A DNA stretch of 64,000 bases from JAPPLB01 sp965218555 (lineage in GTDB: Bacteria > Acidobacteriota > Terriglobia > Bryobacterales > UBA6623): NCBI GenBank assembly GCA_965218555.1, contig OZ244625.1:2108001-2172000 (forward strand), given 5' to 3'. The notes beneath the pieces are model-generated. The model searched no databases and was not told the DNA's origin. It saw only the letters and a list, made by a program, of their open reading frames with translations. This document shows positions 8,826-18,110 of the stretch, piece by piece (position 1 is the first letter of the stretch; every line of letters starts with the position of its first letter). The position numbers were made by a program, and so were the translations under genes.

Positions 8826-9844
8826 GGTTTCGCCCCCATGGGATGGCAAGCCAGCTTGAAGTACCAGCGCCAGTAGGTGTCCCACTCCGTCTGCTGTTGT
8901 ACGCGGGCGATCTCACTCTCGGTGGAATTCAGCACGCCGGCGAGCCGAGAAGCATGTGCTCGCAAGGATTGCGAACCCCGCCGCAGAGCGCCAAACCGGC
9001 GCAGGCCGCATCCCAGGCCGAGGAGCCATCCGAGAGCCCGTCCGCGCGAAAACGCAAGGACAGCCCACAATAACTGCGCGACGATGATCTGCCACGCGAA
9101 TCTTGCGAGCAGCGAAGCAGGATAGAATTTCGCGAGCAGCAGCAACTGATGGCAGGTCAGCCACTCGACCATCTGCGCGCTCCAGCGGCCGGTAGTCTCG
9201 CCGCTGCAGTGATACGCGACGGCCTCGGGGACATATCGCCCCGGTGTATCTTCGATGGCGGCCCGAAATCCGAGGTCCACGTCCTCCAGGTAGGCGAAGA
9301 AGGCTTCTTCGTAGAAGCCCACCTTGTCGAAGAAGGTTCGCCGGAACAGGGTTGCCGTGGCGGAGGGGAAATACGTAGCCCGTGGGTGTGAGAAGAGCGG
9401 GCCGTCATCCTTTCCGTGGCCGAGTCGCCAGGCTGTGCCGCCCCGGCACACGGCGTCGCCGGCGCCGTCGATTCGCCGGCGCTCGCTGAAGTTCAGCATC
9501 TTGCCTGTAGCGAACCAGGCTTGCGTCGCATCCAGATCCGCGAGCAGTCGCTGCAGCCAGTCGGGAGAGATCTCCACGTCATTGTTCAGCAGCACGATGT
9601 ACTCACCCCGCGCTGCTTGGATGCCGCGATTCAGGGCGCGGCTTACACCTTCATTGCGGGGCAGTGAGATCACGTTCACGCCCAGTTCACGCGCGACCTG
9701 AGGCGAACCGTCCCGCGATCCGTTGTCCACGACAATGACTTCGATCTCGCCGTAGAAGGAGGTGCGCTGCCGTCCAATCGATGACAGCAACGGTTCCAGC
9801 AAATCGCAGCGGTTCCTGTGGGGAACAATGAAAGAAACCGTCAT
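8822..9844 (-). CDS. Glycosyltransferase family 2, first gene of the operon
   Basis: 340-residue GT-A enzyme: MTVSFIVPHRNRCDLLEPLL opens the fold, IEVIVVDNGSRDGS gives the nucleotide-binding loop, YIVLLNNDVEIS the metal site and YLEDVDLGFRAAIE the catalytic acidic motif. A hydrophobic stretch near residues 250-280 (LLARFAWQIIVAQLLWAVLAF) suggests membrane attachment, as in many polysaccharide rhamnosyltransferases. Its promoter must lie in the 189 bp facing dprA, which is transcribed the other way. Three GT2 enzymes plus one GT4 without polymerase or flippase genes look like an assembly module for one repeat unit. Confidence 0.87.
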   Translation of the reverse strand: MTVSFIVPHRNRCDLLEPLLSSIGRQRTSFYGEIEVIVVDNGSRDGSPQVARELGVNVISLPRNEGVSRALNRGIQAARGEYIVLLNNDVEISPDWLQRLLADLDATQAWFATGKMLNFSERRRIDGAGDAVCRGGTAWRLGHGKDDGPLFSHPRATYFPSATATLFRRTFFDKVGFYEEAFFAYLEDVDLGFRAAIEDTPGRYVPEAVAYHCSGETTGRWSAQMVEWLTCHQLLLLAKFYPASLLARFAWQIIVAQLLWAVLAFSRGRALGWLLGLGCGLRRFGALRRGSQSLRAHASRLAGVLNSTESEIARVQQQTEWDTYWRWYFKLACHPMGAKP

Positions 9845-10033
9845 CGCACGCTTGGTGAAGCGCAGCCGGACACGGCCCTTCTGACGGGATTCTTATTGAT
9901 AGCACAATACATAGCAGCGCGGCAACAAAGCGCGCGCGGCGCCCCTGCCTGCGACCCCCTACGGACGGATCGGTGTATCGCGCTTGCGCCGAGGCCGAGG
10001 CGTCCGTTAGGTTATTCTTCGATAGTACGATCG

Positions 10034-11200
10034 ATGGTGACCGCCGCGACCGGCCGGCAAGCGCAGCTTTACTGGTTGGTATTACATTTGGTTCCGGGGC
10101 TCGGAGCTCGGAACGCCCTTAAACTCATCCGAACGTTCGGCAGCCCCGAGCGGGTTTTTCACGCGTCCCTGACGGAGTTGCGCTCCTGCGGATTGCGTGA
10201 GGCGATCGCGGAAACGATCCACTCGGGCACCAGTTTTGAGGATGCCGGCGCCGAGCAGAACAAGCTGGAACAGGCTGGCGCTGAGATCATTTCGATTCAC
10301 GATGCGAGATATCCTGAGCGACTCAAGGAAATCTTCGATCCGCCGATCCTGCTCTATGCTCGCGGCCGGGCCGAATGTCTATCGGGAGAGAATCTTGCCG
10401 TTGTCGGCTCACGCCGCCCGACACCCTACGGCATGGCGGTTGGGAGAAAGCTGAGTCGCGAGTTGACTGGAGTCGGCATGACGGTGGTCAGTGGCATGGC
10501 CCGTGGCATTGACAGTTACGCACACCAGGGTGCTCTTGAAGCCGACGGGCCTACCATAGCCGTCCTCGGTTGTGGCGTTGACGTTGTTTACCCCCGCGAA
10601 AACAAGAAGTTAGCCGACCAGATCGTCGCCAAGGGCGTTATCGTCTCGGAGTTCCCGATGGGCTCTACGGCCTTCCCGCAGAATTTCCCGATCCGAAATC
10701 GTGTTATTAGTGGGTTAAGTCTCGGGGTCATGGTCGTCGAAGGAGCCCAGTACAGCGGTTCGTTGATTACGGCACGCCTGGCGTTGGATCAGGGCCGCGA
10801 AGTGTTCGCCGTCCCCGGAAGCATTGTTTCGAAACCTAGTTGGGGACCGAATCTCTTGATCAAGCAAGGCGCCAATCTGGTGCAGGACGCTTCGGACGTG
10901 ATCGAGGCCCTGCCGCTCGACGTCAAGCAAAGACTGTCCCTTAGACAAAAGACCGCCGCCGCAGAAGCTGCAACGTCAAGTGGCGAGCGAACATCCTTGT
11001 GGGAGAGTGCAACGACGCCGCTTGCCAAGAAGCTACTGCCGCTGCTACAGATTGATCAGTCGATGCATATCGACGAGATCATTCGCCGTTGCGAGCGGAA
11101 TTCGCCTTCGGAGATCCTGTCGGCGTTGAGTGAGCTGGAACTCTACGGTCTGGCCAAACAGCTTCCCGGCAAGCGCTTTGTTCGTGTTTGGATAACTTGA
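10034..11200 (+). CDS. dprA: DNA-processing protein DprA
   Basis: 388-residue single-strand DNA-binding protein that loads RecA on incoming DNA in natural transformation. An N-terminal helix-hairpin-helix/SAM-like part precedes the Rossmann core with AVVGSRRPTPYG, VVSGMARGIDSYAH and the conserved PIRNRVISGLS; a winged-helix-like C-terminus follows (SMHIDEIIRRCERNSPSEIL). ATG 10034 is preferred because upstream in-frame sequence is Arg/Pro-rich and not family-like. It is followed by topA 42 bp later, the common dprA-topA order. Confidence 0.92.
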   Translation: MVTAATGRQAQLYWLVLHLVPGLGARNALKLIRTFGSPERVFHASLTELRSCGLREAIAETIHSGTSFEDAGAEQNKLEQAGAEIISIHDARYPERLKEIFDPPILLYARGRAECLSGENLAVVGSRRPTPYGMAVGRKLSRELTGVGMTVVSGMARGIDSYAHQGALEADGPTIAVLGCGVDVVYPRENKKLADQIVAKGVIVSEFPMGSTAFPQNFPIRNRVISGLSLGVMVVEGAQYSGSLITARLALDQGREVFAVPGSIVSKPSWGPNLLIKQGANLVQDASDVIEALPLDVKQRLSLRQKTAAAEAATSSGERTSLWESATTPLAKKLLPLLQIDQSMHIDEIIRRCERNSPSEILSALSELELYGLAKQLPGKRFVRVWIT

Positions 11201-11242
11201 ACACTACGATTCCGCAGCAACGCGGAACCCCTTTGGGTAAGT

Positions 11243-13903
11243 ATGGCTAAAAGTACAAAAGAGCGGTCGCTCGTGATCGTTGAGTCGCCCACCAAAGCTC
11301 GGACGATCTCTCGTTTCCTCGGGGCGGGGTTTACGGTCATGGCTTCGAACGGCCATGTTCGGGACTTGCCCGACAGCGCTTCAGAGATCCCGGCAAGGTT
11401 CAGGAAGGAGCCTTGGGCAAAGCTCGGCATCCACATCGAGCGGGACTTCGCACCCCTTTACATCATCCTCGACAGCAAGAAACAGCAGGTCAAGGGACTT
11501 CGGCAGGCAGTCAGGCGTGCGGAGCGCATTTACCTCGCGACGGACGAAGATCGTGAGGGCGAGTCGATCAGTTGGCATCTGCTAGAGACACTGAAGCCCA
11601 CGGTGCCGGTGAGCCGACTGGTCTTTCACGAGATCACGCAGTCGGCGATCGAGCAAGCGCTGGACTCCGCACGGCAAATTAATCAGGATCTCGTTAGTGC
11701 GCAGGAGACGCGCCGCATCGTCGATCGGCTCTTCGGATACGAAGTCAGCCCGCTGCTGTGGAAGAAGATGGCGCCCCGGCTCAGCGCCGGCCGGGTTCAG
11801 AGCGTGGCGGTTCGGCTACTCGTTGAGCGGGAACGCTCTCGGATCCGCTTCCATGCGGCCAACTACTGGAGCATCCGGGCGAACTTCTGCAAACCAGATG
11901 TACCCAGCGGACCTTCCGAGTTCGAAGCCGAACTTGTACGCGTAAACGGACAACGTGTAGCAAGCGGTAAGGATTTTGATCCAGAAACAGGTCGTCTCAA
12001 GAAGGCCGACGACGTCGTTGCGTTGGGCGAGACGGACGTGAAGCACTTGCTCTCCCGCATCGAGAAAGAAACTGCCGTTGTCGACTCGGTGGAGGAAAAT
12101 CCCTACACCACCTCCCCGGCCGCACCGTTCGTCACGAGCACGCTGCAACAGGAAGCCAACCGCAAGCTGCGATACTCGGCCGAACGCACGATGGCTGTCT
12201 CTCAACGACTCTACGAGAACGGTTTCATCACCTACATGCGCACGGATTCGACGACGCTCTCCAATGAGGCGTTGTCGGCCGCGCGGTCGCTGATTGAACG
12301 GCACTTCGGACGAGACTTTCTGCCCAAGAACGCCCGCATCTACAAGACCAAAGTACGCAACGCGCAGGAAGCGCACGAGGCGATCCGGCCCGCGGGCAAA
12401 GCTTTCACCGCGCCGGCGGAGGTCGAACGCCAACTCGGCGTCGAGGCCGCCAAGCTTTATGAGTTGATCTGGAAACGGACTGTCGCCAGCCAGATGAAGA
12501 ATGCCTGCGGCACCAACATCGTGGTGCATATCAGCTTGGGAGAAGCGCTCTTCCGGGCCTCCGGCAAAACCATCACGTTCCCGGGATTCTTGCTCGCCTA
12601 CGTTGCGGCCAGCGACGACCGGAGTGCCGCCTTGGTGGATAAAGAACGCCTGTTGCCGAAGATCGCCGCAAAGGATCAGCTTGCGATCAAGTCTCTCGAA
12701 CCGCTGGACCGGACGACACAGCCGCCGCCGCGCTACACCGAAGGCACGCTCATCAAGGAGTTGGAACGGCTGGGCATCGGTCGCCCGAGCACGTGGGCCA
12801 CGATCGTGCGGTTGGTTCTCTCACGTTCCTACGCCTTCAAGAAAGGCATGACTCTCGTGCCCACCTTCGTCGCTATGGCGGTGGTGGGTCTTCTCGAGAG
12901 GTATTTCACGAACCTGTTGGACTATAAGTTCACCGCTCGCCTCGAAGATGATCTTGACGCCATCTCGCGCGGTGAGGCGGAGCGACTGGGGTACCTCAAG
13001 AAGTTTTACTTCGGCAACGGCCATCGCGGGCTGCGCGCTCTGGTCAAAAACGGCGAATCGTCCATCGACCCCCGCGAGGTTTGCTCCATCCCGGTAGGTG
13101 AGACGCAGAACGGCGCGAAGATCGAGATCCGCATTGGCCGCTACGGCCCCTTCATCTCAGACGGCCAAAAACGCGCAAGTCTACCCGACATGCTTGCGCC
13201 CGACGAAATGAATATAGGAATGGCGCAGCAACTGTTGGCGAAGGTCAAGCAGGAACCCGTAGCGCTCGGCGACCACCCGGAAACCGGAAAGTCTGTCTAT
13301 CTCAAAACCGGCCGTTTCGGGTCGTACGTGCAGTTGGGTGCGCCGTCGGGAAGCGAGAAGCCCAAAATGGCTTCGTTGTTGCCCAACATGAAGCCTGGAG
13401 ATGTCGATCTCGCGTTGGCGCTCAAGCTGCTCGCCTTGCCGCGTACGATCGGCGCGCATCCGGAGACCGGCAAGCCGGTATTGGCTGCCAATGGCCGTTT
13501 CGGTCCATTCGTGAAGTCCGGTGACGAAATTCGGTCGATTCCGCCGGAGCTGTCGCCCTTGGATATCACGCTGGAGCGAGCGGTCGAGATGCTCAAGCAA
13601 CCCAAGGGTCGGCGTCGCGCGGCACAGCCCAAGACGCTGCGCGAACTTGGCAAGCACCCCATCACGGAAAAGCTGCTCGTGATCAAGTCCGGCCGTTTCG
13701 GCGCCTACGTCACCGACGGCGAACTGAACTGCTCACTGCGAAGCGGCATGACGCCTGAGACGCTGACGATCGATGACGCGGTGAATCTTCTCGACGCCCG
13801 CTCCGCTCGATTGGCGGCGAATCCCGATGGCAGACCTACCCGATTGACCACGGAGCGGGCTGCTAAGAGAGTATCGAAGAAAGCAATCAAACGCTCGACC
13901 TAG
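11243..13903 (+). CDS. topA: DNA topoisomerase I
   Basis: 886-residue type IA topoisomerase that relaxes negative supercoils. The Toprim domain starts LVIVESPTKARTISRFLG, with the acidic triad region ATDEDREGES near residue 94; the catalytic tyrosine is in FITYMRTDST near residue 330. The C-terminus has no zinc fingers but at least four repeats of the TopA_C type, each with a G-R-[FY]-G core (GRYGPFISDG, GRFGSYVQLG, GRFGPFVKSG, GRFGAYVTDG). The annotated end is a UAG; a lysine-rich tail continues in the same frame beyond it (see the 13901-13969 entry). Confidence 0.95.
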   Translation: MAKSTKERSLVIVESPTKARTISRFLGAGFTVMASNGHVRDLPDSASEIPARFRKEPWAKLGIHIERDFAPLYIILDSKKQQVKGLRQAVRRAERIYLATDEDREGESISWHLLETLKPTVPVSRLVFHEITQSAIEQALDSARQINQDLVSAQETRRIVDRLFGYEVSPLLWKKMAPRLSAGRVQSVAVRLLVERERSRIRFHAANYWSIRANFCKPDVPSGPSEFEAELVRVNGQRVASGKDFDPETGRLKKADDVVALGETDVKHLLSRIEKETAVVDSVEENPYTTSPAAPFVTSTLQQEANRKLRYSAERTMAVSQRLYENGFITYMRTDSTTLSNEALSAARSLIERHFGRDFLPKNARIYKTKVRNAQEAHEAIRPAGKAFTAPAEVERQLGVEAAKLYELIWKRTVASQMKNACGTNIVVHISLGEALFRASGKTITFPGFLLAYVAASDDRSAALVDKERLLPKIAAKDQLAIKSLEPLDRTTQPPPRYTEGTLIKELERLGIGRPSTWATIVRLVLSRSYAFKKGMTLVPTFVAMAVVGLLERYFTNLLDYKFTARLEDDLDAISRGEAERLGYLKKFYFGNGHRGLRALVKNGESSIDPREVCSIPVGETQNGAKIEIRIGRYGPFISDGQKRASLPDMLAPDEMNIGMAQQLLAKVKQEPVALGDHPETGKSVYLKTGRFGSYVQLGAPSGSEKPKMASLLPNMKPGDVDLALALKLLALPRTIGAHPETGKPVLAANGRFGPFVKSGDEIRSIPPELSPLDITLERAVEMLKQPKGRRRAAQPKTLRELGKHPITEKLLVIKSGRFGAYVTDGELNCSLRSGMTPETLTIDDAVNLLDARSARLAANPDGRPTRLTTERAAKRVSKKAIKRST

Positions 13904-13969
13904 CAAGCCGCCAAGCGCCCTGCGGCTAAAGGCGGTAGCCGCAAAGCATCGAACGTGGCGGGCGACTAA
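13901..13969 (+). other. In-frame basic tail after the topA stop (TAG CAA)
   Basis: After the topA TAG at 13901-13903 the same frame stays open for 21 codons to TAA at 13967-13969. It encodes QAAKRPAAKGGSRKASNVAG plus Asp, rich in Ala and Lys/Arg like the basic tails that end many bacterial TopA proteins. The stop is followed by CAA, a context known to favour readthrough in some systems. A recent nonsense change, a base error, or low-level readthrough all fit; the sequence alone cannot choose. The remainder to 14137 shows no gene. Confidence 0.45.
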
Positions 13970-14137
13970 CGCGCCGCCCGCCCGCCGGATTTTCCGTAAA
14001 GAGCGTGAAATGGAAGTCCCCCGTGCAGCCACTCCTACAGTGAGCGCTCCTTGCGGCGCATCACCCCGAAGTCAAACCCTCTGCCGGCGGTTTCCGAACC
14101 AACCCAGAAGCTATAGTGAAGATGTATTTCCACAGCG

Positions 14138-14701
14138 ATGCTGCTGGTCATCGACAACTACGATTCGTTCACGTACAACTTGGTCCAGTTTCTGGGGGAG
14201 CTGGGCGCGGAGATGATCGTGCGGCGCAACGACCAAGTCAGCGTCGACGATGTCGAGAACCTCGAGCCGGGGCGGATTGTCCTCTCGCCAGGTCCTTGTA
14301 CGCCGAAGGAGGCCGGAATCTGCGTGCCTTTAGTGAAGCGCTTGGCCGGCAAGTTGCCGATTCTCGGCGTGTGTCTCGGGCACCAGTCGATCGCGGAGGC
14401 ATTCGGCGGGAACGTGATCCGAGCGCCCTACCTGATGCATGGGAAGACCAGTCAAATTCATCACGACGGCCAAACAGTTTTTTATGGGTTGACCCAGGAT
14501 TTCACAGCGACGCGGTACCACTCTTTGATCGTCGAGAGGGACTCCCTTCCCGATGAATTGACCGTATCCGCTGAGACCGCCGACGGCATCATCATGGGCC
14601 TGCGCCACAAGGAGCACGCCATCGAGGGCGTGCAGTTCCACCCCGAGTCGATCCTTACCGATACCGGCAAGCAACTCCTCAAGAACTTTCTTGCGATGTA
14701 G
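14138..14701 (+). CDS. Anthranilate/aminodeoxychorismate synthase glutamine amidotransferase subunit
   Basis: 187-residue class I glutamine amidotransferase giving ammonia to chorismate for anthranilate (TrpG) or aminodeoxychorismate (PabA); the two cannot be separated here because no partner gene is adjacent. Motifs: LVIDNYDSFTYNLVQFLGEL at the N-terminus, oxyanion SPGPCTP, nucleophile GVCLGHQ (Cys at ~79) and C-terminal His/Glu in GVQFHPES. Full length. Its 3' end overlaps the convergent aldo/keto reductase gene by 23 bp. Confidence 0.92.
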   Translation: MLLVIDNYDSFTYNLVQFLGELGAEMIVRRNDQVSVDDVENLEPGRIVLSPGPCTPKEAGICVPLVKRLAGKLPILGVCLGHQSIAEAFGGNVIRAPYLMHGKTSQIHHDGQTVFYGLTQDFTATRYHSLIVERDSLPDELTVSAETADGIIMGLRHKEHAIEGVQFHPESILTDTGKQLLKNFLAM

Positions 14702-15761
14702 TCGCCCGGAGGTAGGCCTCGCTCGCCTCGTTCAGCGCAGCCAGCGCGTCCGAAGGCAGCGCCAGTCGGCTGCCCACGACATTATCCTCGACGTGCGCCG
14801 GCTTTTCAGCGCCCGCCAGCGCCGAGGTCACTTCCGGATGGCTCAACACCCATGCGATCGCGATTTGAGGGCGTGTCGCTCCTAAATCGCCCGCAATTTC
14901 ATCCATCACGGCGAGCACATCCTCCAACGGCGAACCGTCCCCGGGCTCACGTCCCGGCGCCAGTTTGCCGGCCGCTAGCGGACTAAAGGCCTGCAGGCCG
15001 AGTTTGTGCTCGCGGATCAACGGGAACAGCTCTCGTTCCAGTCTGGGCACGGTCTGTTCCGGAGCTTGGCGGCCGACGATGTTGAAGTAGTGTTGTAGCC
15101 CCGCCGGCGCGCTCCGGCCTCCGCTCGCCGCATGCTCGAGGGCGGCGCGAATGTCGTTGGGGGCGTGATTCGACAGACCCCAGTAGCGGACTTTGCCGGA
15201 TTGAACGAGCTCGTCCATCGTGTCGGCGACCTGTTCGATCGGCATGGTCTCGGTGGGGTTGTGGAGCAGATAGAGATCGACATAGTCCGTCCCGAGGCGC
15301 CGCAGGCTGCCGGCGCACTCTCGGAATGCGAACTCGCGCGTGAATGCCACCGGCTTCGACGGCTCGTTGCCTTCGGGCTTGGATCCCGGATGGACTTTCG
15401 TGCAGATCACCAGCTTGTCTCGGGGATGGCCTTGAATTGCCTTCCCCAGCGCCATCTCCGCACCGCCCCAACCGTAGGCATTCGAGGAATCAAAAAAATT
15501 GACACCCAGGTCAAGGCACCGCCGTAGGATCGCTTGCCCTTCGGGATTATCGGGTGAGCGGTCAATCTCCCGAAAAGCGGTGCCCTGACACAGCCGAGAC
15601 ACAAACAAGTCTGTCGCGCCGAACGGTACAAGCTCATCTTCAGGAGGAGGAGCGGCGCATCTTGCTGATCCCAGCGCCGCCAGCAGTGCCGCAAACTGCA
15701 AAAAATCCCGCCGCGAGCCGCGCGGCTCGGACCTGCTCCGATCAAGTTGTTGCATGGCCAT
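14679..15761 (-). CDS. Tat-exported aldo/keto reductase
   Basis: NAD(P)H-dependent oxidoreductase of the AKR superfamily with a Tat leader: SRRDFLQ followed by a hydrophobic stretch ending ALGSARC, so it may also be lipidated at that Cys. The catalytic tetrad is present: Asp and Tyr in FFDSSNAYGWG, Lys in VICTKVHPG, His in LYLLHNP. ATG 15761 is chosen; GTG 15770 and ATG 15755 are alternatives. Export of an AKR is common in Acidobacteriota and Planctomycetes; its substrate is unknown. The C-terminus overlaps the end of the amidotransferase gene on the other strand. Confidence 0.87.
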   Translation of the reverse strand: MAMQQLDRSRSEPRGSRRDFLQFAALLAALGSARCAAPPPEDELVPFGATDLFVSRLCQGTAFREIDRSPDNPEGQAILRRCLDLGVNFFDSSNAYGWGGAEMALGKAIQGHPRDKLVICTKVHPGSKPEGNEPSKPVAFTREFAFRECAGSLRRLGTDYVDLYLLHNPTETMPIEQVADTMDELVQSGKVRYWGLSNHAPNDIRAALEHAASGGRSAPAGLQHYFNIVGRQAPEQTVPRLERELFPLIREHKLGLQAFSPLAAGKLAPGREPGDGSPLEDVLAVMDEIAGDLGATRPQIAIAWVLSHPEVTSALAGAEKPAHVEDNVVGSRLALPSDALAALNEASEAYLRATTSQESS

Positions 15762-15780
15762 GATGAACACTCGAAAAGAC

Positions 15781-17514
15781 TCAAAAGCGAATCGGTTGAC
15801 TCTGGAAGTGCCGGTGTCGGCGGTACGCGATATGCAAGTCTACGTCATAGGCCGCAACGGCGGCGCTGATCTTTGGGTCGCGATTGATGAGTGTGACCAC
15901 GACCACGTTCTCGCCGCGCAGCGGGTACTGCTCCGGCGGCAATTCGTACTCCAAGACGTACCCGTACGGACCGACGACCGTGTTCTCCATGACCCGAAAA
16001 TGCAGGTCCGACGCGCGTCGTGCGGAGTCCGAGAGAAGATCTCCGTTCCAGTGGACATCGACCTCATCCAAATCCAACTCGATGTTCGTAAGACGGATCG
16101 CCAGCCGAACACTCTCCACGCGGCCATCACGCCAACGCGCCAGATCATCGGCGACGCGGAGCGTCACACGCAACGGTTTACCTTCGTGGAGCGCCTGAGG
16201 AAGAATCGGTTCCTTGACGGGGAACAGGCCCTCCGTGCTGTCGGCGCTCCGCGTTAGCGAGCGCGCGACGTAGTGTTTGTCGGCGGTCGCGAGCAAGTCA
16301 GGATGCCCGAGCGGACGCAGCGTTTCGTAATCCTCGTCAGTCCAAGGCCAGCCATTCGGCGCCCACATCCCGTCGCACAGCCCAAAACCGTCTGCACCCT
16401 GCTCGTATCCGAGCGCCGCCGCTGCATGCGTCATCGCCGCGGTCGCGTGGCTTTCGAGTTGCCGCCCGAGGTATCCACGGAAGCCCATCAGTACGCGGCA
16501 GTTCGTACCGCGCGTCAGTTCAACGGCCGGCCGCAGGTCGAGGTCTTGATCCATCATCAGCCTTCTGTTCTCGGGCGTTTCCTTCTTGCTCGCCGTGATG
16601 CAGATCAGTCCGTCCAGCAGCCCCTCGGACACCCAGCGGCCCACCTCAAATCCGGGAATCCTCCAGACAGCCTCTCCGCCGGCAGGCAGCCGGACGTAAA
16701 TCCTCTTCCGACGCTCCTGCTCCCGTTGCGTCCGGTCTGCGACGTCGCGCAGCCTCACCAGCAATTCCGTCAGAATCGGGGCGAGCTTCGGCACGTCCTC
16801 GAAGCGGCAAAAGGGGCCGAATTCGTTGTCAATCGAAAGATCGACCTCCACGCCGTCGCTTCCATAGCGGGCCAGCAGCTCTTCAAAAAGCCGGAACCGC
16901 TCCTCGCGCACGCCGGCCTGCAAGAAGTTCATGCGCGCCGGCCCGAAGAAACGCCCCAACTCGCTCGCGGCGGGATGACTGTCCGGACCGACGTAGTATT
17001 CCGGGTGCTCGTAGGCGAAGTCGCTCTTGCGCCCGTAGCCGCCGTCCTGCGAGCGATCGCCGCCAACGATGCAAAGCGGAAGCGTCGGGAGGAACCACAA
17101 GCCCTTCTCATGCGCACGGTCACACAGGATCTTCAACGGGTCGTGTCCATCGTCGATGAGCTGTTTCAGATTCCGGGCGGCGCGATAGAAAATCGGATGC
17201 GACCAGATATCAACGTTGTCGCCCCATTTCTGGCCGACAGCGCTGTCGTACTGAACTACGCCGCCCTCGAGCCCGGCGGAGTAAATCAGCGTATCCACTC
17301 CGCTGTTCACGAGTTGATCAACGGCGAAAGTCAGATCCTTCGGCGCCAACGGCGGAGCAAACTGATAAAGGCCCGAGGCGTGCCGGCCGTCATCGTAGAA
17401 GAAGACTCCGGGTTCGCCGGCCGGGGCCGGACCAACCGTAGCCGCCGCCGCTCCTCCCGCCAAGGCAGCCGGGGCGCTCGCGCCCATCGTTCGCAGGAAG
17501 TTTCTGCGCTTCAT
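15781..17514 (-). CDS. Tat-exported TIM-barrel glycoside-hydrolase-like protein
   Basis: 577 residues from ATG 17514, which opens MKRRNFLRTMG, a twin-arginine leader followed by an Ala/Gly-rich h-region. The body looks like a (beta/alpha)8 hydrolase: repeated strand ends such as GVDTLIYSAG, KGLWFLPTLPL and GSDGVEVDLSIDNEFGPF, the last with acidic residues where a GH10-like enzyme has its acid/base. The C-terminal ~130 residues look like a beta-sandwich. No CAZy family can be assigned from sequence alone. The frame continues upstream to 17634, but that part encodes a tyrosine-recombinase fragment and is not part of this gene. Confidence 0.7.
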   Translation of the reverse strand: MKRRNFLRTMGASAPAALAGGAAAATVGPAPAGEPGVFFYDDGRHASGLYQFAPPLAPKDLTFAVDQLVNSGVDTLIYSAGLEGGVVQYDSAVGQKWGDNVDIWSHPIFYRAARNLKQLIDDGHDPLKILCDRAHEKGLWFLPTLPLCIVGGDRSQDGGYGRKSDFAYEHPEYYVGPDSHPAASELGRFFGPARMNFLQAGVREERFRLFEELLARYGSDGVEVDLSIDNEFGPFCRFEDVPKLAPILTELLVRLRDVADRTQREQERRKRIYVRLPAGGEAVWRIPGFEVGRWVSEGLLDGLICITASKKETPENRRLMMDQDLDLRPAVELTRGTNCRVLMGFRGYLGRQLESHATAAMTHAAAALGYEQGADGFGLCDGMWAPNGWPWTDEDYETLRPLGHPDLLATADKHYVARSLTRSADSTEGLFPVKEPILPQALHEGKPLRVTLRVADDLARWRDGRVESVRLAIRLTNIELDLDEVDVHWNGDLLSDSARRASDLHFRVMENTVVGPYGYVLEYELPPEQYPLRGENVVVVTLINRDPKISAAVAAYDVDLHIAYRRHRHFQSQPIRF

Positions 17515-17534
17515 GGATAGTTGCTCGCTGACAA

Positions 17535-17840
17535 ACGATACACCGATGTCCGGATCGGATGCAATCGCCGGTGGGTTGATCAGGAAGTCGTGGCGGAGGA
17601 CCAGGGCGTCGAAAAAATTCTGCAGGACGGCCAAGTGCAGCTTGCGGGAAGCGATCGAGAGCTTTTGCCGGCGCCGCCGGTCGTGTCGCCGGACGGCATG
17701 CTTGGGGTGATGCGCTTGTGGGTGAGGCCGAGCTGCTCGCAGGCGGCGCGGAAGCGCTCGACGTCGGCCGGTAGACGTTGCGGGTGTGCTGGTTGCCGAG
17801 GGCTCCGTAGAAGAGCTCCTCGTCAGTCGTAGCGGGGAGG
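17535..17840 (-). pseudogene. Tyrosine recombinase N-terminal fragment (degraded)
   Basis: Reading the minus strand in three pieces gives the core-binding domain of a phage-type integrase: GNQHTRNVYR, then after a frameshift DVERFRAACEQLGLTHKRI, then after another RKLHLAVLQNFFDALVLRHD followed by FLINPPA. The string of R-[ST]-Y..DV..F....EQ.GL and LAVL..FFD.LV.RH...NP is the classic integrase SAM-like domain. No catalytic domain follows: the sequence runs into the Tat protein gene. It marks an old integration or recombination boundary. The 270 bp from 17841 to 18110 hold no gene that I can see. Confidence 0.7.
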
Positions 17841-18110
17841 GGGCGAGTACTTAGGGCCGGTCGGGCAAGGGGCTCCCGAGGGCGTCCCTATTAACGCATC
17901 ATAATTTTGCTAATGCTATACGAATTCCGGACCGCAACAGCACCCGGGAACACCTGTGAGACCACCGGGGTTCGTGCCTCAGGGATGATCCCGCGCACCG
18001 CGCCAGATCCCATGACCGTTTGGTAAGGTTGCTCTCAGCGGCGAGCGGTTATCCGGGAACGTGCTTCCAGATCAGCCTCCGCACCGACGAAAGCGTGAAG
18101 GGAAGAGCGG

